Of a stretch of DNA of 64,000 nucleotides, positions 7,827 through 13,953 are shown piece after piece (the first letter of the stretch is position 1; the number at the start of each line of letters is the position of its first letter). The DNA is from Phycisphaerae bacterium (GTDB lineage: Bacteria; Planctomycetota; Phycisphaerae; Phycisphaerales; UBA1924): positions 124,001-188,000 of the forward strand of contig JAUILU010000005.1 in the NCBI GenBank assembly GCA_030432905.1. The letters run 5' to 3'. The translations under genes and the position numbers were made by a program. The notes under the pieces were generated by a model. The model saw nothing but the letters and a program-made list of their open reading frames with translations, was not told the origin of the DNA and did not search any database.

Positions 7827-9149
7827 ATGTGGACCACACATCGCATCAGAAGCAACGAACTGGGTCTCTGGTTCCGTCACAACGATCTCTACAAGGTCTT
7901 GGAAGGTGGTACGCGCCGGCTTCCAGCGATTTGGCCTTGGTCGTCGCGTGACCGGATCGAGGTCGTTGACACGCTTGTGCCTCGGTTCGAGCACGAGCAG
8001 GTCAAGGCGCTCGTGCAGAACATCAGGCTGCTGGGTCTTCTTGATGTTGTGAGTCTGCGCAAGCGCGAGATCGCGCTCGTGTGGGTTGACAACAAGCTCG
8101 AGGAGGTTCTCGAGGACGGTCGGCACGCGTTCTGGGTCGGTTCGAGCGAGGTCGATGTTGTTGACACGCTGAAGCCTCGGTTCACGCATGATCGGCTCCG
8201 GGTACTTGTGGACGATGAGCGTCTGGCTTCGCGGCTGGCGGTGATCGACCTCAAGGACGACGAGCGGGCGCTCGTGTGGATCGACGGCCGACTGGACGCG
8301 GTTCTTGCGGGCGGGCTCCACGCCTACTGGAAGGACGGGGTTTCGATGAAGGTCGAGCGTTTCAACGTGAACGACTTCCGATTCGAGCACCCGAAGATCG
8401 AGTCGGTGCTGAACCTGCCGGGTTCGTCGAACATGTTCACGGGTATCCGTGTGGAGTCGCACGAGCGCGTGCTTGTGTTCCGCGACGGTGAGCTTGTCGA
8501 GCAGCTCGGCGCGGGCCTCTTCGTGTGCTGGAAGGGTGGGTCGAACGTGACTTGGAAGTCGGTCGATATGCGCGAGCAGATCGAGGACATCCAGGGCCAG
8601 GAGATCCTCTCGGCGGACAAGGTCTCGCTGCGTGTGAACCTTGTCGTGACGCACCGTGTGGTCGATCCGCTGAAGGCGGTGACCGAGGTGTCGGACTGGG
8701 CGCAGGCGCTGTACCGCGAGGCGCAGCTTGCGCTCCGGACGGCGGTCGGCGGGCGGACGCTCGAGCGGTTGCTCGCGGACAAGGACGAGGTTTCGGCGGA
8801 GATCGCGAACGTGATCGCGCCGAAGGCCGCGGCGTTCGGTGTGACTGTCTCTGGTGTTGGTCTGCGGGACGTGATCCTGCCAGGCGACATGAAGATGATC
8901 CTCAACGAGGTCATCATCGCACAGAAGCAGGCCGAGGCGAACCTAATCCGGCGTCGTGAGGAGACCGCGGCGGCGCGCAGCCAGGTGAACACCGCCAAGC
9001 TGCTCGCGGACAACCCGGTGCTTGCTCGGATGAAGGAGCTCGAGGCCCTTCAGGAGATCATGAAGGGGACGAACGCGACCTTCGTGCTCGGTACGGGTGA
9101 GCTCTCGGATCAGATCGGCAGCCTCATCCGCAAGGAGCAGGCTTCGTAA
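7827..9149 (+). CDS. Slipin-like SPFH/band-7 protein with tandem N-terminal repeats
   Basis: A 440-aa protein; ATG 7827 is preceded by AAAGGAG at 7813-7819. The N-terminal half is built of four related units of about 65-75 residues (near 1-76, 77-142, 143-209, 210 onward), each with a core like ERALVWIDGRLDAVLAGGLHAYW; two also carry VVDTL.PRF.H. The last unit runs into an SPFH/band-7 domain (VSLRVNLVVTHRVVDPLKAV ... AFGVTVSGVGLRDVILPGDM) and a charged C-terminal helix (QKQAEANLIRRREETAAARS) typical of oligomerising slipins. There is no transmembrane segment, so it is probably a soluble or peripheral scaffold. Slipins are recurrent neighbours of RtcB in bacteria, but the role is unknown; a ring assembly holding RNA or repair enzymes is conjecture. 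Confidence 0.85.
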   Translation: MWTTHRIRSNELGLWFRHNDLYKVLEGGTRRLPAIWPWSSRDRIEVVDTLVPRFEHEQVKALVQNIRLLGLLDVVSLRKREIALVWVDNKLEEVLEDGRHAFWVGSSEVDVVDTLKPRFTHDRLRVLVDDERLASRLAVIDLKDDERALVWIDGRLDAVLAGGLHAYWKDGVSMKVERFNVNDFRFEHPKIESVLNLPGSSNMFTGIRVESHERVLVFRDGELVEQLGAGLFVCWKGGSNVTWKSVDMREQIEDIQGQEILSADKVSLRVNLVVTHRVVDPLKAVTEVSDWAQALYREAQLALRTAVGGRTLERLLADKDEVSAEIANVIAPKAAAFGVTVSGVGLRDVILPGDMKMILNEVIIAQKQAEANLIRRREETAAARSQVNTAKLLADNPVLARMKELEALQEIMKGTNATFVLGTGELSDQIGSLIRKEQAS

Positions 9150-9202
9150 ACCCTCAACCCGTGGCTGCTCGTGACAGCGGGCGGCCACGCTTTCAGAAAC
9201 CT

Positions 9203-9276
9203 GGCTCCGTAGCCCAATTGGTAGAGGCGGCGGTCTTAGAAACCGTTCGGTGCTGGTTCGAATCCAGCCGGGGCCA
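9203..9276 (+). tRNA. tRNA with anticodon TAG (Leu-type anticodon, short class I variable loop)
   Basis: A full cloverleaf: acceptor GGCTCCG/CGGGGCC (7 bp, one G-U), D-arm GCC/GGC, anticodon stem GCGGT/ACCGT with loop CTTAGAA (anticodon TAG, 9237-9239), 5-nt variable loop, T-arm GCTGG-TTCGAAT-CCAGC, discriminator A, no encoded CCA. Bacterial tRNA-Leu normally has a long class II variable arm; this has none, so its identity is doubtful. Confidence 0.8.
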
Positions 9277-9312
9277 TTGACAGTTCACGCGGCGGCGCGT
9301 GGTTGAGCAGAC

Positions 9313-9386
9313 CTGGGCGTAGCTCAGCTTGGTAGAGCGCGTGCTTTGGAAGCACGAGGTCAGAGGTTCGAGTCCTCTTGCCCAGA
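9313..9386 (+). tRNA. tRNA-Pro(TGG)
   Basis: A complete 74-nt cloverleaf: acceptor CTGGGCG/TGCCCAG, D-arm GCTC/GAGC, anticodon arm CGTGC-TTTGGAA-GCACG (anticodon TGG), variable AGGTC, T-arm AGAGG-TTCGAGT-CCTCT, discriminator A, no CCA. It lies between the slipin and rtcB genes within the same transcription unit. Confidence 0.88.
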
Positions 9387-9404
9387 TTCAGAGATGTTAG
9401 AGAT

Positions 9405-9480
9405 AGCCTCGTAGCTCAGTTGGAACGAGAGTGCCGCACTACGAATGCGGAGGTCGCAGGTTCGAATCCTGCCGGGGCTG
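9405..9480 (+). tRNA. tRNA-Arg(ACG)
   Basis: A 76-nt cloverleaf: acceptor AGCCTCG/CGGGGCT, shortened D-stem (CTC/GAG), anticodon arm CCGCA-CTACGAA-TGCGG (anticodon ACG with the TACG context used by TadA), variable AGGTC, T-arm GCAGG-TTCGAAT-CCTGC, discriminator G, no CCA. It ends 41 nt before the rtcB start. The D-loop TTGGAACGAGAG is slightly irregular. Confidence 0.85.
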
Positions 9481-9521
9481 CTTTCACAGGCTTGTTATTC
9501 TCAGTGACAAAGGACTACACG

Positions 9522-11018
9522 ATGCCGGACACGAACACACCGTTTATTGAGACAGGCGAGGCGACCGCGATCCTGCCGCTGCCGAACGACCAGAAGCCGG
9601 CGACGGTGATCGGTACGGAGGCGATCCGCGCGACGTTTGATGAGGGCTGCGTTCGGCAGGCGATCAACTCGGCGATGGCACCGGGCGTGACGCACCTTGT
9701 GCTGAACCCGGATGCGCACGTCGGCTACGGCGCGCCGGTTGGTTGTGTGATGGCGAGCCCATCGCACATCTACCCCGGCCCGGTTGGCGTGGACATCAAG
9801 TGCTCGATGAGCCTGCTGTCGATCGATGTCGATGAGTCGGCGGTGGCTGACAAGCGCACGAGGCGCGCGCTGATCGAGGCAATCTGCGACCGCACTCCCA
9901 CCGGCGCGGGCAAGGGTCAGCGGAACGTGTCGAAGGCTCGGCATGTCTCGCACACGCTGGGTACGCGCATCATGATCGAGGGCGCGTCGGTCGGTGTGTG
10001 CGAGGAGCTTGGAATCCCGCCTGAGTGGGCGGAGCGATGCGAGGACAGCTCGCACACGGGCCACGACGGCTCGAGTGATGCGCTGCGCGCCCGGCTTGAG
10101 CTGCTCAAGGAGGACGAGCGGTTCTTCAAGAAGTTCCCGACGAAGATGACGCAGCTCGGTTCGTACGGCGGCGGCAACCACTTCGGTGAGTGCGAGGTTG
10201 TGCGTGTGGGTGAGTCCGACCGCGCGAGGGAAGCCGCCGAGGTGTTCGGTCTGAAGGACGGCCGTGTTGCGTTTCTTTCGCACTGCGGCTCGCGTGGTAT
10301 CGGCCATGACCTTGCAACGGGTCAGTTCAACGCGCTGCAGAGGCACTTTGAGACATGGAACATTCCGCTGCCTGGCGGCGACAGGCAGCTTGTGCACGCG
10401 CCGCTTGGTACGGACGAGGCGAACAGCTACCTCGATGACATGGCGCTGGGTGCGAACTTCGCGACGGTGAACCATCTGCTGATCAACGCGCTCGTGCTTG
10501 AGGCGTTCCAGGAGGTGCTGCCCGGTGTTGATGGCGGCCTTGTGTACTTTATTAGTCACAACATCGCGCGTCAGGAGATTCTGGAGAACCGGCCTCACTG
10601 GGTGCACCGCAAGGGTGCGACGCGTGCGTTCCCGGGTGGTCACTACGCGCTCAAAGGAACGCCGTTCGAGAAAACGGGCCACCCGATCCTGCTTCCCGGC
10701 AACCCGCAGGCGGGCTCGGCGGTGATGGTTGCCAACGAGGGCGCGGAGAAGTCGTGCTTCAGTGTGAACCACGGCGCGGGCCGGATGCTCGGCCGGAAAG
10801 CGGCGATCCGTTCGCTGGATCAGAAGGCGATCAACGAGTCGTTCGACGAGCGGGACATCCTGACCAACTGCAGAAACTACCCGGTCGACGAGGCACCGGC
10901 GGCGTACAAGGACTTCAACGAGGTGCTGAGGTCGGTCGAGAAGGCGGATCTGGCGTCGGAGGTTGCGCGGCTTGAGGCGCGGTTTGTAATCAAGGACGGG
11001 GACAAGGCGGATGATTAG
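9522..11018 (+). CDS. rtcB: RtcB, GTP-dependent RNA ligase (2',3'-cyclic phosphate/3'-phosphate to 5'-OH)
   Basis: 498 aa from ATG 9522 (AAAGGA at 9509-9514); longer in-frame starts would lie inside the upstream tRNA-Arg gene. RtcB joins RNA 3'-phosphate or cyclic-phosphate ends to 5'-OH ends through a GMP-histidine intermediate, as needed after anticodon-nuclease cleavage. Metal and nucleotide motifs are present: DAHVGYG (64-70), GVDIKC (Cys94), GGGNHFGE (216-223), HCGSRGIGH (254-262), SHNIARQ (H346) and VNHGAGR (415-421), whose His417 should be the guanylylated residue. GVDIKCSM differs from the common GVDIGCGM, suggesting a distinct subfamily. It overlaps rtcA by 8 nt, so the two are probably translationally coupled. 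Confidence 0.96.
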   Translation: MPDTNTPFIETGEATAILPLPNDQKPATVIGTEAIRATFDEGCVRQAINSAMAPGVTHLVLNPDAHVGYGAPVGCVMASPSHIYPGPVGVDIKCSMSLLSIDVDESAVADKRTRRALIEAICDRTPTGAGKGQRNVSKARHVSHTLGTRIMIEGASVGVCEELGIPPEWAERCEDSSHTGHDGSSDALRARLELLKEDERFFKKFPTKMTQLGSYGGGNHFGECEVVRVGESDRAREAAEVFGLKDGRVAFLSHCGSRGIGHDLATGQFNALQRHFETWNIPLPGGDRQLVHAPLGTDEANSYLDDMALGANFATVNHLLINALVLEAFQEVLPGVDGGLVYFISHNIARQEILENRPHWVHRKGATRAFPGGHYALKGTPFEKTGHPILLPGNPQAGSAVMVANEGAEKSCFSVNHGAGRMLGRKAAIRSLDQKAINESFDERDILTNCRNYPVDEAPAAYKDFNEVLRSVEKADLASEVARLEARFVIKDGDKADD

Positions 11019-12027
11019 CATCGACGGTTCATTCGGGGAGGGCGGCGGCCAGATCGTGCGCAGCTCGCTGGCGCTGTCGATGGTGACCGGTCAGCCGTTT
11101 CGGATCGAGAATATCCGAGGCAATCGGCCGAAGCCCGGGCTGCTCAGACAGCACCTGACTGCGGTGCGCGCTGCGGCGACGGTGTGCGGCGGTGATGTGT
11201 CGGGCGATGAGCTCGGCGCATCGTCATTCGCTTTTACACCCGGGCGCGTCCGGGGCGGGGAGTACAGCTTTGCGATAGGGAGCGCGGGCAGCACGACGCT
11301 TGTGCTGCAGACGGTGCTGCCTGCGCTGATGATCGCGGACGAGCCATCGACGTTTGTGATTACTGGCGGCACGCACAACACGTTCGCGCCGACGGTGCGG
11401 TTCCTGCAGCGCGCGTTCGTGCCGATCGTCGAAAAGATGGGGCCGAGGGTTTCAGTCGAAATCGATCGGCACGGCTTCTACCCCGGCGGCGGTGGGCAGC
11501 TCACCGTGCGCATCGAGCCGGCGGCTTCGCTGACACCGATCGAGGTCGTTGAGCGGGGCGAGATCATGAAGCGAAAGGCGGTCGCAACGATCGCGGATCT
11601 CTCGGCGGATATCGCGATTCGAGAACTCGCGGTTGTGAACAAGAAACTGTCGTGGACGGACGATGTGCTGAAGATCGAGCAGCTGCCGAAGGATACCGGG
11701 CCGGGCAACGTGCTGAGTCTTGAGCTTGAGTTCGAGAACGTTGTCGAGGTCTTTACGGGGTTCGGTGAGAAGAATGTGTCCGCGAACCGGGTCGCGAACA
11801 AGACGGTCGACGAGGCGAAGAAGTACCTGTCCTGCGACGTGCCGGTGTGGGAGTTTCTGGCGGATCAGCTGATGCTGCCGATGGCGATCGCGGGGCGGGG
11901 CGCGTTCCGGACGAAGTCGCTTTCGCTGCACGCGGAGACGAACGCGGCGGTGATCGAGCGGTTCATGGACGTGCGGCTTCGGGCGGAAGAGCAGGCTGAT
12001 AAGTCTGTTTTGGTGTCCGTGGACTAG
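11011..12027 (+). CDS. rtcA: RtcA, RNA 3'-terminal phosphate cyclase
   Basis: 338 aa, the usual family length. RtcA converts RNA 3'- or 2'-phosphates to 2',3'-cyclic phosphates with ATP via an adenylylated histidine. Diagnostic segments: the N-terminal IDGSFGEGGGQIVRSSLAL, RPKPGLLRQHL, a central FYPGGGGQ, and LSLHAETN near residue 304, whose His (about 307) matches the AMP-accepting His of E. coli RtcA. The start lies within the end of rtcB (8-nt overlap). It is the last gene of the sigma54 unit; a hairpin follows at 12060-12077. Confidence 0.96.
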   Translation: MISIDGSFGEGGGQIVRSSLALSMVTGQPFRIENIRGNRPKPGLLRQHLTAVRAAATVCGGDVSGDELGASSFAFTPGRVRGGEYSFAIGSAGSTTLVLQTVLPALMIADEPSTFVITGGTHNTFAPTVRFLQRAFVPIVEKMGPRVSVEIDRHGFYPGGGGQLTVRIEPAASLTPIEVVERGEIMKRKAVATIADLSADIAIRELAVVNKKLSWTDDVLKIEQLPKDTGPGNVLSLELEFENVVEVFTGFGEKNVSANRVANKTVDEAKKYLSCDVPVWEFLADQLMLPMAIAGRGAFRTKSLSLHAETNAAVIERFMDVRLRAEEQADKSVLVSVD

Positions 12028-12059
12028 TTCTTGTTGGCTGTGGAGTTTGCCATCGGGCC

Positions 12060-12077
12060 AAGTGGGTGAGCCCACTT
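12060..12077 (+). terminator. Hairpin after rtcA (possible terminator)
   Basis: A perfect AAGTGGG-TGAG-CCCACTT stem 32 nt after the rtcA stop. The following ATCATCT is only weakly U-rich, so termination efficiency is doubtful. Confidence 0.45.
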
Positions 12078-12132
12078 ATCATCTAACCGGTAGATGTTTG
12101 TTGGCAAAGCCTTGCACAGGCCAAACAGAAAG

Positions 12133-12153
12133 TACCCCCCGAAGGACTCGAAC
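12133..12153. repeat. Left attachment-site repeat (attL core)
   Basis: 21 bp beginning TACCCCCCGAAGG, identical to 50254-50274. It is the complement of the tRNA-Lys T-arm and acceptor 3' strand. Flanking bases differ on both sides (g/g at left, a/c at right), which fixes the core length. Confidence 0.88.
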
Positions 12154-12356
12154 GAGGTCCTGTTTCCTCGGGTATTTTCGCAAACTGTGATGCAAGCGGC
12201 ATCAAATCCGGCAACATCAACCCACCAGAACAATCAGACACCCGATCACAGGCGCCCTCAGATCCGGATCTTGACGCCGTCGTAGCTGCATGGCACAGCC
12301 TGCCGCAATCTGTCCGCGTTGGGGTTCTTGCTCTCGTCCGAGCCACCCAGAGCTGA
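12154..12356 (+). other. Displaced coding sequence for the integrase C-terminal tail
   Basis: Reading rightward from the att core in the integrase phase (first codon CGA at 12153) gives 67 open codons ending at TGA 12354-12356. The product starts RGPVSSGIFANCD and ends with a coherent stretch (DPDLDAVVAAWHSLPQSVR, then VGVLALVRA). There is no start codon or ribosome binding site of its own. In an excised circle it would be joined in frame to integrase residue about 434. It stops 25 nt before the AAAGGA of the next gene, so circular-form integrase would lead the operon containing 12397-13192. Confidence 0.7.
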
Positions 12357-12396
12357 TTCTCCTCCTTCCTCAGACTGTTCAAAGGAACCACACAAC

Positions 12397-13062
12397 ATGG
12401 CAAAGAAGCCACGACCAAAGCCAAAGGCCCCCTCACAAGACGACAGGCACCCACTACACCCTGAGCTCCATGCACCAGGTACCAATTCTCAGCAAGCCCA
12501 TTCCATACACGCCCATGGCCTACCAAGTGCCCTCTACGCCGAGACGGTCAGCAAGCTCCTCGGTGGACGCGTCGATGGCGACGCGACGCTTTACGCAAGA
12601 GATGCCCACCGGAAGATGGCTCCTCGAGACCCTGTCGAAGAGATGCTGGTCACCCAGATGATTCTCACCCATGCCCGTGTCATGCATCTCACTGGCCTGC
12701 TCGGCAAGCAAACGACCAGCGACGGGGTCAAGATCATCAGTGAGTACACAGACCGCGCGAGCAACACCTATCGCCGGCTCATGCTGACCCTCTCGGAGTA
12801 TCGACGCCCACCAAGAACTGGTGACACCTTTGCCGTTGTAATACAAGCCAACATCGCGAACCAGCAGGTAGTCCAGAACCATGAATCTCAAGAAGAAAGT
12901 ACGACAAACGAACAAGGATTGGGAGGTCCCGACAATGCCAGCAACAGGTCCGTCCACCAAACCTCGGCGCTACCGGCTGACACCGGAAGGGATGGCCTCG
13001 CTGAGATCCTCAGCCCAAAGACTGAAGCCATGGGAGAAGTCCACAGGGCCGAGGACAGCTGA
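12397..13062 (+). CDS. Conserved planctomycete hypothetical protein (APRDPVEEMLV type)
   Basis: 221 aa from ATG 12397 (AAAGGA at 12381-12386), starting MAKKPRPKPKAPSQDD. The middle (ARDAHRKMAPRDPVEEML, VTQMILTHARVMHLTGLL) is helical and resembles small accessory proteins I associate with integrases of planctomycete mobile elements; I cannot name a function. The last 40 codons overlap the next gene in another frame and are probably less constrained. No signal peptide or membrane segment. Confidence 0.6.
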   Translation: MAKKPRPKPKAPSQDDRHPLHPELHAPGTNSQQAHSIHAHGLPSALYAETVSKLLGGRVDGDATLYARDAHRKMAPRDPVEEMLVTQMILTHARVMHLTGLLGKQTTSDGVKIISEYTDRASNTYRRLMLTLSEYRRPPRTGDTFAVVIQANIANQQVVQNHESQEESTTNEQGLGGPDNASNRSVHQTSALPADTGRDGLAEILSPKTEAMGEVHRAEDS

Positions 13063-13192
13063 GGGTAAGAAACAGTCGAGCATGAACGCGATGAAACACG
13101 GCGAGAGATCGGTGGCATCCATCAAATTCCAGCACAATGTCGCTAGTGCAATTCGAGCCGTCCGAGATCACGCAGGCACAGGCGTTGTCTAG
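12935..13192 (+). CDS. Small protein with TGPRTAEGK..NA.KHG motif
   Basis: 85 aa from ATG 12935; an in-frame ATG at 12881 would give 103 aa. It contains KSTGPRTAEGKKQSSMNAMK followed by HGERS, a basic motif widespread in short mobile-element proteins of unknown, possibly nucleic-acid-binding, function. It overlaps the previous gene by 128 nt in a different frame, which is unusual. Its stop overlaps the stop of the convergent ECF gene (13189-13192). Confidence 0.6.
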   Translation: MPATGPSTKPRRYRLTPEGMASLRSSAQRLKPWEKSTGPRTAEGKKQSSMNAMKHGERSVASIKFQHNVASAIRAVRDHAGTGVV

Positions 13193-13920
13193 TTTGGGGG
13201 GCCAACTGTGACCAGACGTTCTAGAACTAACAGGTATTCCTCTTCGAGCTCATTCGCATTGCTCACAGACTCGTTGAGAACAGCTTTAATGCACGCCTGT
13301 AGCTTTCGCTTGACGGTCTGGACACGCTGTGAAACGGTGTCTGGATTGAGACCGGTTTCCGTCGCCACATACGCATTCGTGGGTTGTGTTTTATTCCGGA
13401 TGGGCACCAAGACTTTAAGTTCAAAGGCCTCCCAATGGGCCACTTGATTCTCTTGTAGGCATTCAAGCCGGGTTCGCTTGAGAGCTTCGCTCAAGATCTG
13501 TCTGGCCCATTCGATGTGAAATGTTTCGTCGGGGTCGCGCCCTATAGCGATCTGAGGCAGGCTCGACACGTCGATCGAGCTCACCTTGCGTCTATCTCGC
13601 CCGTTGCGACGGCTTGAATCGGTCAAATAGTTCCGCAAGCTGGCGATGAGGTAGGCACGGAAGCTGCCCTGAGCTGGGTCGGCTTTTTCAAAGAGTCCAC
13701 GACCGAGCAGGACCACCGCCACAAAGCTCTGCGTGAGGTCGGCGGCCTCATCTGGTCCATTGCCCTTGGCTCTGATGTAAGCGTAGATCGGTGTCCAGTA
13801 CCTGGTCATGAGGCGTTCGAGGGCATCACTGTCGTGGGCCCTGCGGACCATGGACCAGTCAGTCGTCAGAAACCGATCCGAATAGCTCACTCTTACCCCC
13901 TCCGTCTGGTAGAGTATCAA
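13189..13920 (-). CDS. ECF-type RNA polymerase sigma factor
   Basis: 243 aa. FLTTDWSMVRRAHDSDALER, then RYWTPIYAYIRAKG...DEAADLTQSF, is the region-2 signature of planctomycete ECF factors; the region-4 helix-turn-helix is TNAYVATETGLNPDTVSQRV. It is divergent from the kinase gene at 13954 with only 33 nt between starts, so the two probably share a control region and work as a kinase-regulated sigma module. No anti-sigma factor is adjacent. The start could be the ATG at 13920 or a downstream in-frame GTG. Confidence 0.85.
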   Translation of the reverse strand: MILYQTEGVRVSYSDRFLTTDWSMVRRAHDSDALERLMTRYWTPIYAYIRAKGNGPDEAADLTQSFVAVVLLGRGLFEKADPAQGSFRAYLIASLRNYLTDSSRRNGRDRRKVSSIDVSSLPQIAIGRDPDETFHIEWARQILSEALKRTRLECLQENQVAHWEAFELKVLVPIRNKTQPTNAYVATETGLNPDTVSQRVQTVKRKLQACIKAVLNESVSNANELEEEYLLVLERLVTVGPPN

Positions 13921-13953
13921 AGAGTCTGAACTCTATCAGGCTCCAGGGGCGAA

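Noticed and set aside
9378-9521. In-frame 5' extension of rtcB
   Set aside because: It covers a complete tRNA-Arg; the ribosome site at 9509 fixes the start at 9522.
12160-12285. Remnant of another integrase (sequence GGCATCAAATCCGGCAACA shared with 50123-50141)
   Set aside because: The shared stretch is real, but the integrase-phase frame through this segment is open for 67 codons, so it is better explained as the displaced tail of the same integrase, possibly with a small internal duplication.
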